A stretch of DNA of 64,000 nucleotides, taken from the NCBI RefSeq assembly GCF_013337115.1, contig NZ_SGWE01000005.1:142001-206000 (forward strand), read 5' to 3'. Shown in pieces: positions 40,954-49,819 of the stretch. How positions within the stretch are numbered: the stretch's first letter is position 1; each line of letters starts with the position of its first letter. Source of the stretch: Deinococcus sp. JMULE3 (GTDB lineage Bacteria > Deinococcota > Deinococci > Deinococcales > Deinococcaceae). The notes under the pieces are model-generated. The model was not told the origin of the DNA and ran no database searches. It saw only the letters and a program-made list of their open reading frames with translations. Position numbers and translations under genes: made by a program.

Positions 40954-43900
40954 GCGCCCCCCCGCGTCAGGCGGACGCTCAGGACCTCGAAGGGCCGGAC
41001 CGGCATCTCCAGCGGGCCGGGCTGCGCCGGGCCGAGGGGGTCCTCGAGCAGGTTGACCCGCTGAGCGCTGCCAGGCGCGCCGGGGTCGAGCCGCAGGACG
41101 CCGCGCGCCCCGTGCGCCTCATACACGCGCAGGATCACACCGTGGCCGTCCTGGGCGGGTTTGAGGCTGCTGAGCATCACGTCCAGGCCGCTCAGGCGCG
41201 GCGGGGCCGCCAGGGTCAGGGTGCCCGGGTGGGCCAGGAGGGGGCTGTTCAGCTCGAAGCCCGCGCGGGGAGCCTGCGCGGCGCGCCAGTCGCCCGCGTG
41301 GGGGCGCAGGGCGAGGCGGACCTCGTGCGCGCCCAGGTCCGCCTGCGGGTCGGGCCACATGGGGCCGCGCGCGAGGCTGAGGGCCAGGGTCTGCCCGCGC
41401 ACGCTGTGCCCGTAGCGGCCGTCGTTCAGGAGGGTCAGGCCGAAGCCGGGTTCGCCGAGGTCCAGCCAGCGGTGCGCGCTCACCTCGAACTGCGCGGCGT
41501 CGGCGGGCAGGTTGCGGTGGGTGGGGCGCGGCTGGGCGCCCATCGCGGTTTCCGCCCAGGCCTCGTGCGTCAGCACCGCCACGTCCGTCTCGGCGCGCAG
41601 CAGCGTGTGCCGCTCATGCCAGTCCAGCGTGACCGTCACGTCCAGCTGCGCCGCGCCCGCCTGGAGTTTGAAGGTCTGCGTGACAACCGAGTCCCGCCAG
41701 CGGTGCGTGACCCGCAAGGCCGCGCGGCACGGTCCGGTCTCGGTGACCTCCAGCGTGCAGGGGCCGTCCAGCTGCTGACCCTCCTCGCCGACGTCCCGCG
41801 CGACGTCCCAGGCGTCCCAGGCGTACGGCAGGTCCGGGTACGCCACGAGGCGGTGCCCGGCGGGCCCCAGCGCCTCGCGGCCCGTGGCGCGGTCGAGCAG
41901 GCGCGTCACGCGGCCGCCCTTGCTGATCTCGGCGCGCAGTCCGGCGTGCTCGAGAATCACGCGGTCCCCCTCGTCGCGGACCGTGACCGGGCATTCCGGT
42001 GCGGGGGCGGCCACCTTCGTGACGGTCAGCGCGGCCGTACCCAGCGCGGGCACCGTGAGGTTCGGCGCGAGAACGAGCAGGCCCCCCTCGACCGCCTGGG
42101 TCGCCAGCGGCTGGCCGTCCAGGCTCACGCCGCCGGTCACGCCGGGCAGGGTCACGGCGAGCGGGCGATCCCAGGTGGCGGCGTTGAAGACCGTCCAGGT
42201 CGACTCGGCCGCGTCCCAGTGCGCGCGGGTCAGGTCGGCGGCGCGCGAGGTGACGTGCGCGAGTTCCGGCAGGGCGTCGCGGTACACCTCGTGAATGCTG
42301 GAGCCGGGCAGGATGTCATGAAACTGGTTCAGGAGGGTCGTCTGCCACAGGCCGTCCGTTTCAGTCGGCGTGGTGGGGGAGGCCGGGTGCAGCGCACTCA
42401 CGGCCTCGAGTTCCAGCAGGCGGTGCTCGGCCTGCCGGTTCAGCCGCTTGATCGCCGATTGCGAGGTCAGCGTCCCGCGGTGCAGCTGCAGGTACAGTTC
42501 ACCCGCCCACACCGGCAGGCCGTCCCTGGGCAGCGCGCGGTAGTAGTCGTCCACGCGGGTCATGCGCAGCGCGGGCAGCGCCGGGAAGGCCTTCAGGGTG
42601 TCGTAGGCGCGCAGCATCGCCTCGCTGGGCCCGCCGCCGCCGTCGCCGTACCCGAACGTGAACAGGCTCTCAGGCGCGCGGTCCCCCCAGGCGCGGCTGG
42701 TCTTCGCGCCGAACCGCTCCCAGGTGCCCAGCAGGTCCCCGGGGCGCACGTCGCCGTTGTACCCGCCCAGGCCGGGGCGGCTGCCGCCGGGGTTGTTCAG
42801 GCTGTGGGCCAGGACGCGCGTGCCGTCCAGACCCTGCCACCAGAACAGGTCGTGCGGGAAGGGCGTCTCCTCGTTCCAGTTGAGCTTCGTCGTGAAGAAC
42901 CCCGTGACGCCCGCCTGGGCCAGCAGCTGCGGCAGGGCGGGCGTGAAGCCGAAGGTGTCGGGCAGCCACGCGACCTCACAGGTGCGCCCGAACGCCCGGC
43001 GGAAGTACGTCTGGCCGTACAGCAGCTGCCGCGCCAGCGACTCCCCGCCGGTCATCTGGCAGTCCGGCTCGACCCACATGCCGCCCACCGGTTCCAGTCG
43101 TCCCCCGGCCACGTGGGCCTGCACGCGGGCGAACAGTGCCGGGTCGTCCTGCTCCAGCCACGCGAACAGCTGCGCGCTCGACTGGTTGAACGTGAAGTCC
43201 GGGAAGCGGTCCATCAGGCCGGCCACGGTGTGCAGCGTCCGGCGCGCCTTCCTGCGCGTCTCGTGGACCGGCCACAGCCAGCCCAGGTCCAGGTGCGCGT
43301 GCCCGGTCAGCGCCAGCGCCCCACGCGCCGGGAAGCGCGCCCGCAGGGCCTGCAGCCCCGTGAGCAGCTGCCCGTGCGCGCGGGACGTGCGGGCCCTGAG
43401 CCCTTCTGGCAGCGCCGCCCGCGCCGGGCGGGTGTCCGGCAGCGCCCAGAGGCCCTGCGTGAAGCTCTCCCCGCCGCCCAGGTCACCCAGGCGCGACAGG
43501 TGCGCGTCGGCGCTGCTCGTCCAGTCCAGGCCCCGCAGGACCTCCTCGGCGAGGTTCAGGAGGTGCCCGGCGACCTCACTGCCGCTCTCGTGGCCTGACG
43601 CGTCGCGGCCGCCCTCCAGGCCCTCGCGGCCCAGCGTGCGGATCGCGGCGGCTGTGACCTCCAGCGCGTCGTGCAGCGCCGTCACCTGCACCTGCGGCAC
43701 GCCCACGCGCGCGCGCTCCAGATGCGGGCGGGGCGTGGGCGAGCCGAACAGGCCGCGCGGGACCGCCGTGACCTGCACCTCCAGCGTCGCCCCGCCCCGG
43801 AGGACCCCCAGCGGGAAGCGGCGGTGGTACGGGTTCAGGCCGCCACTGGCGACGACCTGCCCGTCCAGAGATGCGGTGACGAGCGCCTCGCCGCCCACGT

Positions 43901-44156
43901 CCAGCTCCAGTTCGCCGCTCTGTGCGTTCAGCCCGGCGGGCACCGTCCAGCGGGTGCGGAACTCCACGGGCTGCTCGCGCAGGTCCCGCGCGCCCACCGG
44001 CCAGGGTTCACCCGGCGCGAGGGTCACGGCCGACTGGCCGGGCGCCTGGAAGGTCCAGTCGGGCAGGGGGTGCAGGGCGTCGTCGCGCCACGCGCCCAGC
44101 CGCGCGATCTGCGCGTCGAGTTCGCGCAACCGCCGCTCGAAGCGTGTCAGGGTCAC
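40950..44156 (-). CDS. Alpha-mannosidase, GH38 family
   Basis: A 1068-residue enzyme removing alpha-mannose residues. It has an N-terminal beta region (to about 270), the GH38 (beta/alpha)7 barrel with metal motif TGHAHLDLGWLWP (His288, Asp290) and nucleophile Asp400 in AWLPDTFGFTPALP, the linker helix domain (LNQFHDILPGSSIHEVY, metal-site His) and long C-terminal beta domains. There is no signal peptide, so it acts in the cytoplasm on imported mannosides. The start is GTG 44156, whose GTGA overlaps the GH125 stop; the frame also reads upstream but only antisense. It precedes the ROK kinase with a four-base overlap. Confidence 0.94.
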   Translation of the reverse strand: MTLTRFERRLRELDAQIARLGAWRDDALHPLPDWTFQAPGQSAVTLAPGEPWPVGARDLREQPVEFRTRWTVPAGLNAQSGELELDVGGEALVTASLDGQVVASGGLNPYHRRFPLGVLRGGATLEVQVTAVPRGLFGSPTPRPHLERARVGVPQVQVTALHDALEVTAAAIRTLGREGLEGGRDASGHESGSEVAGHLLNLAEEVLRGLDWTSSADAHLSRLGDLGGGESFTQGLWALPDTRPARAALPEGLRARTSRAHGQLLTGLQALRARFPARGALALTGHAHLDLGWLWPVHETRRKARRTLHTVAGLMDRFPDFTFNQSSAQLFAWLEQDDPALFARVQAHVAGGRLEPVGGMWVEPDCQMTGGESLARQLLYGQTYFRRAFGRTCEVAWLPDTFGFTPALPQLLAQAGVTGFFTTKLNWNEETPFPHDLFWWQGLDGTRVLAHSLNNPGGSRPGLGGYNGDVRPGDLLGTWERFGAKTSRAWGDRAPESLFTFGYGDGGGGPSEAMLRAYDTLKAFPALPALRMTRVDDYYRALPRDGLPVWAGELYLQLHRGTLTSQSAIKRLNRQAEHRLLELEAVSALHPASPTTPTETDGLWQTTLLNQFHDILPGSSIHEVYRDALPELAHVTSRAADLTRAHWDAAESTWTVFNAATWDRPLAVTLPGVTGGVSLDGQPLATQAVEGGLLVLAPNLTVPALGTAALTVTKVAAPAPECPVTVRDEGDRVILEHAGLRAEISKGGRVTRLLDRATGREALGPAGHRLVAYPDLPYAWDAWDVARDVGEEGQQLDGPCTLEVTETGPCRAALRVTHRWRDSVVTQTFKLQAGAAQLDVTVTLDWHERHTLLRAETDVAVLTHEAWAETAMGAQPRPTHRNLPADAAQFEVSAHRWLDLGEPGFGLTLLNDGRYGHSVRGQTLALSLARGPMWPDPQADLGAHEVRLALRPHAGDWRAAQAPRAGFELNSPLLAHPGTLTLAAPPRLSGLDVMLSSLKPAQDGHGVILRVYEAHGARGVLRLDPGAPGSAQRVNLLEDPLGPAQPGPLEMPVRPFEVLSVRLTRGGA

Positions 44157-45505
44157 GCCCGCTCCGTCAGGACGTCCAGGTGCGTCAGGATCGTCTCGGC
44201 GAGCAGGCTGTTCGCCCACGCGAACCACGGGCGGCTGAACTGGGTGGGATCGTCCGGGTGGAAACTTTCGTGCATCAGGTCCGTCCCGGCGGTCGTGGCG
44301 GTCAGCGTGTCCAGCAGCGACCGGATCTCCGCGCGCCCGTCCGGCGTGAGCGGGTCGGCGGTCAGGGCCTGCATGCACAGCGCGATCGGCCACACCCGGC
44401 GGCCCGGCGTGTGCGGACTGCCGATTCCGGCGGCGCGGGCGCCCGCGTGGTAGTGCGGGTTCTCGCCGCTCAGGATCAGGCGCCGCGTGTTGAGGTACGT
44501 GGGGTCCGTGGGCGCGCAGTACCCCAGGTACGGCAGCGACAGCAGGCTGGGCACGTTCGCGTCGTCCATGAACAGATGATTCCCCAGACCGTCGGTCTCG
44601 TAGGCGTACACCCGCCCGAAGGTGGGATGCTCGGCCGTGCCGTGCGTCTCGATGCCCTGGCGGATCTGCCCGGCGGTCGCCTCGCAGCGCCCCGCGAGCG
44701 CCTCGTCGCCGTACACGGCGCGCACCAGACCGGCGGCGCCCTCCAGCGCCGTGACGGCGAACGCGTTGGCGGGCACCAGGTACGGGTACGTGCAGGCGTC
44801 GTCACTGGGTCGGAAGCCGCTCCAGACCATCCCGGTCGGGCGGTGCGCCGCGCCGCGCCCGCCGCGCGGCAGGGTGTCGCTGGGCAGCACGCAGTACTCG
44901 GCAGGTCGCTCGAAGGTGTACGCCGAACGCGCGTCGTGGTCCTGCTCGGCGTGCATCACGTCCAGCACGGTCCGCACCGTCGGGCGCAGGTCCAGCGGCA
45001 CGTCGCCCGTCACCTGCCACGCCCGCCACGCCAGCCACAGCGGGAAGCACAGCGAGTCCAGCTCGAACTTCCGCTCCCACACCCACGGGCCCGGCGCGGG
45101 CCGGTCGAAGTGATACTCGTGGCCGGGCTCGCGGTTGAACGCGTTCGCGTACGGGTCCACGCCCAGCAGGTGCGCGTGCTGCCGGATCACGCCGTCCACC
45201 GCGGCCCGCACGACCGGGTCCGACGCGCACAGCGGCAGGTACGGACTCATCTGCGCCGCCGAGTCCCGCAGCCACATGGCGGGAATGTCGCCGGTCTGCA
45301 CGAACACCCGCCCGCCGGGCAGGTCATGCAGGGTCGTCTGCCAGGTGTTCGGGTAGCAGCGGGTGAACAGCGCCGCGAGGTCCGCCCGGCTGCTCAGGCG
45401 GGCCTGAACCTGCGCCATCAGCTCGGACTGCGGCGCGGTGAGAGGCTGGCGGGGCGCGGGCATGGGGTCCTGATGGACAGGTGGGGCGGTCACGGTGTGG
45501 GTCAT
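44153..45505 (-). CDS. Exo-alpha-1,6-mannosidase, GH125 family (formerly DUF1237)
   Basis: A 450-residue metal-independent mannosidase. Family text: GDIPAMWLRDSAAQMSPYLPL, DPYANAFNREPGHEYHFD, WERKFELDSLCFPLWLAWRAW, VWSGFRPSDDACTYPYLVPANAFAV (in parts), FMDDANVPSLLSLPYLGY and MHESFHPDDPTQFSRPWFAWANSL (in parts). No signal peptide, so it acts inside the cell with GH38 to trim mannosides. It lies downstream of the importer's binding protein, separated by a strong hairpin (45524-45560) that could lower its expression relative to the transporter. Confidence 0.93.
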   Translation of the reverse strand: MTHTVTAPPVHQDPMPAPRQPLTAPQSELMAQVQARLSSRADLAALFTRCYPNTWQTTLHDLPGGRVFVQTGDIPAMWLRDSAAQMSPYLPLCASDPVVRAAVDGVIRQHAHLLGVDPYANAFNREPGHEYHFDRPAPGPWVWERKFELDSLCFPLWLAWRAWQVTGDVPLDLRPTVRTVLDVMHAEQDHDARSAYTFERPAEYCVLPSDTLPRGGRGAAHRPTGMVWSGFRPSDDACTYPYLVPANAFAVTALEGAAGLVRAVYGDEALAGRCEATAGQIRQGIETHGTAEHPTFGRVYAYETDGLGNHLFMDDANVPSLLSLPYLGYCAPTDPTYLNTRRLILSGENPHYHAGARAAGIGSPHTPGRRVWPIALCMQALTADPLTPDGRAEIRSLLDTLTATTAGTDLMHESFHPDDPTQFSRPWFAWANSLLAETILTHLDVLTERA

Positions 45506-45523
45506 GGGGGCCTCATGGGAAGA

Positions 45524-45560
45524 CCCGCAGGCCTCCCCATCACTGGTGGGGGCCTGCGGG
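45524..45560 (-). terminator. Strong hairpin between binding-protein and mannosidase genes
   Basis: CCCGCAGGCC (45524-45533) pairs with GGCCTGCGGG (45551-45560), with more pairing inside. On the minus strand it starts nine bases after the binding-protein stop and ends 19 bases before the GH125 start. There is no T-run, so it may stabilise the upstream mRNA or act as a partial terminator. Confidence 0.65.
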
Positions 45561-45568
45561 GCGGGGAC

Positions 45569-46543
45569 TTATTTGCAGCTGGACTTGTACACGTACTGCG
45601 CGAAGGCGGGCAGGCCGATGTTCGCGCGGGTCAGGCCGACCCCGCCGGTGGGGATGGACCGGGCGACCGACTGGCCCATCAGGGCCTTGCGGGCGGTCTC
45701 GACGGCCAGGGCGCCCATCTGGGCGGGTTTCTGCGCCACGATCGCCTGAATCTGGTTGCTTTTCAGGGCCGCGACGAGGGCCGGGGCGGCGTCGAAGCTG
45801 ACCACGCTGATCTTGTCGCGGCGCGCGGCGGGCAGCTGGCGGATCGCGCCGGCGGCGACAAGTGCCTCGTTGTTGGCGATGAGGAACATGCCGGTGATGT
45901 CGGGGTTCGCGGCGAACGCGGCGCTGAACGCCGAGGCGTCCTCGCTGACGCCCTTGTACGCGATCCTGATGTTCCTGTGGTTGGCCTTCATCTCGTCGAT
46001 GAAGCCCTGGATGCGGTCGGCGACGGTGGTGATGCCGGGCGTGATGGGGGGGATCAGCGCGGTGCCCTTCTCACCCATGAGTTTGGCGAGGGTGCGGGCA
46101 GCCTCGGCGCCCAGGGCGCGGTTGTCCGAGGAGATATTGCTGGTCACGAAGCTGGAGTCCGCGAGGCGGGTGTCCACGCCGATGATCTTGATGCCCCTGT
46201 CGTGGGCGGCCTTGAGCGGCGCGAACAGGGCGCGGCCGTCGTTCACGGCGATGCCGATGGCCTGCGCGCCGCTGGCGGTCACGGCGTTCACCACGGGCGT
46301 CTGGAGGGTAGCGTCCCAGCGGGGCGCGCCCTGCACGGTCAGTTCCACGTCCCCGAGGCGGCGGGCGGCCTCGATAGCCCCGCACTGCATGGAGGTGTAG
46401 AAGTTGTCGGTGGTGGTGCCCAGGATCAGCGCGATCTTGTACTTCTTGGGGGCCGCCTGGGCCTGCGCGGGCTGCGCGGCGCCGAGGAGCAGGAGGGTAC
46501 CGAGGACGATGGAACGGGGGGCGGCGGTGCTGAGGTGGCGCAT
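45569..46543 (-). CDS. Sugar-binding protein of Rbs/Frc-type ABC transporter
   Basis: A 324-residue secreted binding protein of the Peripla_BP_4 (RbsB-like) class. It has a signal peptide (IVLGTLLLLGAAQPAQAQA, cleavage near residue 29), then YKIALILGTTTDNFYTSMQC, IGIAVNDGRALFAPLKAAHD, IKIIGVDTRLADSSFVTSNI and ISVVSFDAAPALVAALKSNQ. Mannose or a mannoside is the likely ligand by context. AAGGAG lies seven bases before the ATG. It follows the permease by 72 bases. Confidence 0.92.
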   Translation of the reverse strand: MRHLSTAAPRSIVLGTLLLLGAAQPAQAQAAPKKYKIALILGTTTDNFYTSMQCGAIEAARRLGDVELTVQGAPRWDATLQTPVVNAVTASGAQAIGIAVNDGRALFAPLKAAHDRGIKIIGVDTRLADSSFVTSNISSDNRALGAEAARTLAKLMGEKGTALIPPITPGITTVADRIQGFIDEMKANHRNIRIAYKGVSEDASAFSAAFAANPDITGMFLIANNEALVAAGAIRQLPAARRDKISVVSFDAAPALVAALKSNQIQAIVAQKPAQMGALAVETARKALMGQSVARSIPTGGVGLTRANIGLPAFAQYVYKSSCK

Positions 46544-46615
46544 GGTGCTCTCCTTGTGGGTGGTCCCTGGGACCGGGGGGGGATCGGGGTGGGGGTGAAC
46601 CTCGGACCCGGGGCG

Positions 46616-47560
46616 TCAGCCGCCTTCGGTGCGGCCCCGGCGTTTGACGAGGTCGATGTAGACCACGGCGATCAGGACGATGCCGACGATGATGTACTGC
46701 CAGTACGGGAGGACCTGCATCATCACGAGGCCGTTGGAGAGCACGCCGGGGATGAACACGCCGACCGCCGTGCCGACGACCGTGCCGGTCCCGCCGAAGA
46801 GGCTGGTGCCGCCCAGCACCACGCCGAGCAGCGCGGTGAGGTTGTCGTTCTGATGGGCGGCCAGGGTGGTCGAACCGTAGCGGGCGAGGCTCATGAAGCC
46901 CGCCAGGCCGGCCCCGGCGCCGGAGATGAGGTACAGGGTGATGGCGACGCGGTCGATGTTGATCCCGGCGCGGCGGGCCGCTTCGGCGTTCGAGCCGGTG
47001 GCGCAGGTGTACTGGCCGAAGCGGGTCTGCGAGAGGACGAACGAGCCGATGGCGACGGCCAGGGCGGCCACGACGATGGGGATGGGCAGGCCGAGCAGCT
47101 TGCCCTGGCCGATGTGGTCGAGCATGACCTTGGGCACGGCGTACAGGTCGACGCCGCCGGTGAGGACGTACGCGGCGCCCTGCGCGACACTGAGGGTGCC
47201 GAGCGTGACGATGATGCTGGGCACGCGCGCCTTGACGATCAGGAGGCCGTTGACGAGTCCGGCGAGCAGGCCCGTGCCGAGGCACACGGCCAGTCCGATC
47301 AGGACGACGCCCCAGCCGCCGCTGGCGCCGCCCAGGGCGCCCATGGCCTTGGTGCCGAGCACGCAGGAGAACACCAGGACGGCGCCGACCGACAGGTCGA
47401 AGCGGGCGCTGGTCATGATGAAGGTCAGGCCCACGCCGAGCAGGACGATGCCGGAGTAGTCGACCATCAGCGTCTGGAGGTTGTACAGGGTCGCGAACTT
47501 GCCGGGGAACAGCACGGTGAACAGCGTCATGACGACCAGCAGCGTGCCCGCGGTGAGCAT
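46616..47560 (-). CDS. Sugar ABC transporter permease (RbsC/FrcC type), probable N-terminal frameshift
   Basis: The open frame from ATG 47560 gives 314 residues with about nine helices and the BPD_transp_2 motif GTSLFGGTGTVVGTAVGVF. However, the family N-terminus continues upstream in the same frame (ARLALRRVLASQA) to a TGA at 47632-47630. The ATG that overlaps the ATPase stop (47633, ATGA arrangement) is in another frame and meets this frame only if one base is gained or lost, most simply in the six-G run at 47600-47605. So the gene may really span 46616-47633 (about 339 residues) with a frameshift or a sequencing error. Confidence 0.85.
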   Translation of the reverse strand: MLTAGTLLVVMTLFTVLFPGKFATLYNLQTLMVDYSGIVLLGVGLTFIMTSARFDLSVGAVLVFSCVLGTKAMGALGGASGGWGVVLIGLAVCLGTGLLAGLVNGLLIVKARVPSIIVTLGTLSVAQGAAYVLTGGVDLYAVPKVMLDHIGQGKLLGLPIPIVVAALAVAIGSFVLSQTRFGQYTCATGSNAEAARRAGINIDRVAITLYLISGAGAGLAGFMSLARYGSTTLAAHQNDNLTALLGVVLGGTSLFGGTGTVVGTAVGVFIPGVLSNGLVMMQVLPYWQYIIVGIVLIAVVYIDLVKRRGRTEGG

Positions 47561-47629
47561 GGCCTGAGAGGCCAGAACGCGGCGCAGCGCGAGCCGGGCG
47601 GGGGGCGGGCGGGGTGGGGCGGGTGGTGG

Positions 47630-48394
47630 TCATGCGGCTCCCGTGACGCTCAGGCCGGTCATGTCGGCCACGACTTCCTCGATGCTGGTGTCCGCCTTGC
47701 GGCGCGCGGCCACCCGTTTGCCCAGGCGCAGCACTTCGATGCGGTCGGCGACCTCGAAGACGTGCTGCATGTTGTGGCTGACGAGGACGACGGCCACGCC
47801 CTGGTCGCGGACGCGCAGGATCAGGTCGTTGACGTGCCGGGACTGCACCACGCCGAGGGCGGCGGTGGGTTCGTCCATCAGGACCATCTTGCTGGCCCAG
47901 ACCATGGCGCGGGCGACGGCGACGCCCTGGCGCTGCCCGCCGGACATGCCGATGACCTTGGCCTGCGCGTCCTGGATGTTCACGCCCAGGCGGGTGAAGG
48001 CCTCCACGGTGCGGTCGTGCATGGCGCGGCGGTCGAGCATGCCCAGGCGGCCCAGCAGGCCGGGGCGCAGGACCTCGCGGCCCAGGAAGAGGTTCCCGGC
48101 GGGGTCCATGTCGGGCACCAGGGCGAGGTCCTGGAAGACGGTCTCGATGCCGAGGGTCCGCGCGTCGAGAGGCGAGGTCATCTGGACGGGCCGCCCTTCG
48201 AAGAGGACCACGCCCTCGTCGGGCTGGATGGTGCCGGTGATGGCCTTGACGAGGGTGCTCTTGCCCGCGCCGTTGTCGCCGAGCAGGGCGACGACCTCGC
48301 CGGGGTAGACGGTGAAGTCGGCGCCGCGCAGCGCCTCGACGTGCCCGTAGCGTTTGGTGATGCCTCGGGTTTCCAGCAGGGGTGGGGCCGACAT
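47630..48394 (-). CDS. Sugar ABC transporter ATP-binding protein (single-domain, FrcA type)
   Basis: A 254-residue ATPase: Walker A GDNGAGKSTLVKAITG, signature MSGGQRQGVAVARAMVW, Walker B MVLMDEPTAALGV and His in LVSHNMQHV. It is a single domain, unlike the duplicated RbsA; single-domain partners occur in fructose/mannose FrcBCA systems, which suits the mannosidases here. ATG 48394 was chosen over the longer frame (48526) because GGAGGAACT lies just before it and the longer start lies over the operator. It is the first gene of the operon. Confidence 0.92.
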   Translation of the reverse strand: MSAPPLLETRGITKRYGHVEALRGADFTVYPGEVVALLGDNGAGKSTLVKAITGTIQPDEGVVLFEGRPVQMTSPLDARTLGIETVFQDLALVPDMDPAGNLFLGREVLRPGLLGRLGMLDRRAMHDRTVEAFTRLGVNIQDAQAKVIGMSGGQRQGVAVARAMVWASKMVLMDEPTAALGVVQSRHVNDLILRVRDQGVAVVLVSHNMQHVFEVADRIEVLRLGKRVAARRKADTSIEEVVADMTGLSVTGAA

Positions 48395-48482
48395 GAGTTC
48401 CTCCGGGGGCGTGCAGGGGACGGCGTCACGGCGGGGTGGCCGGGACGGAACGGGGTGATCCTGGGCGGGATCCGGGCTGTGT

Positions 48483-48499
48483 GACAACGTTGACATGAC
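48483..48499. promoter_or_regulatory. LacI-type operator, copy 1 (mannoside operon)
   Basis: GACAACGTTGACATGAC, with palindromic core CAACGTTG, 89 bases upstream of the ATPase ATG. It is identical over 17 bases to the site at 48622-48638. Confidence 0.8.
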
Positions 48500-48621
48500 A
48501 GTAGGCCGCCGAAGCAGGGAAGTCAATGCGCCATCCCCCGTGCCCCCCCCAAATGGGCCCGAATCCAGTCAGTCGGTTCGCCTGAGACAATTGAAAAATC
48601 CTGCAAATTGAACCGGGTTGA

Positions 48622-48638
48622 GACAACGTTGACATGAC
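48622..48638. promoter_or_regulatory. LacI-type operator, copy 2 (regulator gene)
   Basis: Second exact copy of GACAACGTTGACATGAC, 51 bases before the LacI-family gene. Core-to-core distance is 139 bases. Two identical sites between divergent genes suggest one repressor controlling both, perhaps with looping. Confidence 0.8.
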
Positions 48639-48688
48639 GTGCTGGCGAATGCCTCGCCCCTGCCCCCGCCCGGCGGTACACTGCCCCC

Positions 48689-49684
48689 ATGAACGCCCGA
48701 CCCACGATGCAGGACGTCGCCCGCCTCGCCGGCGTCAGCATCAAGACGGTCTCCCGCGTGGTCAACGACGAACCCCGCGTCGACCCCGACACCCGCGCGC
48801 GCGTGCAGGCCACCATCGACGAACTCGGCTTCCGCCGCAACGAACAGGCCCGCAGCCTCCGCCCCGGCCAGAGCAGCTCCCTGATCGGCCTCGTCAGCGG
48901 CGACCTCGGCAACCCCTTCTACTCCGCCATCGCCCGCGGCATCGAGGAGATCACCCACGGCCACGGCCACCTGCTCCTCACCGCCAGCAGCGAGGAACAA
49001 CCCGCCCGCGAACGGCAGCTCATCGAAACCTACCTCCAGCACAACGTCGCCGGACTCATCGTCGCGCCCACCCTGGACGCCGCCCGGACCATCACGCCCG
49101 AACTGCTGCGCGGCGTGCCCCTCGTCAGCGTCGACCGACCCGTCAGCGACCCCGACCCCTTCGACACCGTCCTGCTCGACAACCGCGAAGGCGCCCGCCG
49201 CGCCGTCACCCGCCTGATCGAGGACGGTCACACCCGCATCGCCATCATCGACGGAAACCCCCGCGTGTACACCGGACAGGAACGCACCGCCGGGTACCTG
49301 GGCGCCCTCCGGGACGCCGGCCTCACGCCGCAGCCGAACCTGATGATCCACGGCCACCACGGCGCCCGTCACGCCGAACAGGCCACCCACGACCTCCTGA
49401 ACCAGGACCAGCGGCCCAGCGCGATCTTCGCCACGAACAACCGCATCGCCACCGGCGTCATCCGCGCCCTGCACGCCCGCCGCCGCACCCTGGCCGTCGC
49501 CAGCTTCGACGACTTCGAATTCGCCGACGTCATCAACCTCCCCCTGACGCTCGTCTCCTACGACGCCATGGACCTCGGCCGCGCCGCCGCCACGCGCCTC
49601 ATGCAGCGCATCCAGGGCGACGGCGGCCCCCCGCAGCGCCTCATCCAGCCCGTCACCCTGCGCGTCCCCGGCGAGCAGCCATAG
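48689..49684 (+). CDS. LacI-family transcriptional repressor
   Basis: A 331-residue regulator: N-terminal helix-turn-helix and hinge (TMQDVARLAGVSIKTVSRVVN, RVDPDTRARVQATIDELGFRRNEQARSL in parts) and a sugar-sensing Peripla_BP domain (IGLVSGDLGNPFYSAIARGI, VSVDRPVSDPDPFDTVLLDN, FATNNRIATGVIRALHARR, VASFDDFEFADV). It is divergent from the mannoside transporter/mannosidase operon and is expected to repress it through the two identical palindromes at 48483 and 48622, with mannose or a mannoside as inducer (inference). ATG 48689 matches the family start. Confidence 0.94.
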   Translation: MNARPTMQDVARLAGVSIKTVSRVVNDEPRVDPDTRARVQATIDELGFRRNEQARSLRPGQSSSLIGLVSGDLGNPFYSAIARGIEEITHGHGHLLLTASSEEQPARERQLIETYLQHNVAGLIVAPTLDAARTITPELLRGVPLVSVDRPVSDPDPFDTVLLDNREGARRAVTRLIEDGHTRIAIIDGNPRVYTGQERTAGYLGALRDAGLTPQPNLMIHGHHGARHAEQATHDLLNQDQRPSAIFATNNRIATGVIRALHARRRTLAVASFDDFEFADVINLPLTLVSYDAMDLGRAAATRLMQRIQGDGGPPQRLIQPVTLRVPGEQP

Positions 49685-49819
49685 CTGCCGAGATGACCTG
49701 TACGTCCAAAGCCCTTTGTCACTCGACCGGCCCCGCATCCCCCGTGACCGGCGGGGGGAGGGCCACCGTTTCTCCCGACCGTTCATCGCGTGGGGCGTGT
49801 CGATGGGTCCTCCAATTGA

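Noticed and set aside
43922..48484. A 1520-codon open frame on the plus strand
   Set aside because: It is antisense to five well-recognised genes; high-GC DNA with strong third-position bias leaves such frames open. The translation is Gly/Arg/His/Gln-rich with no family text.
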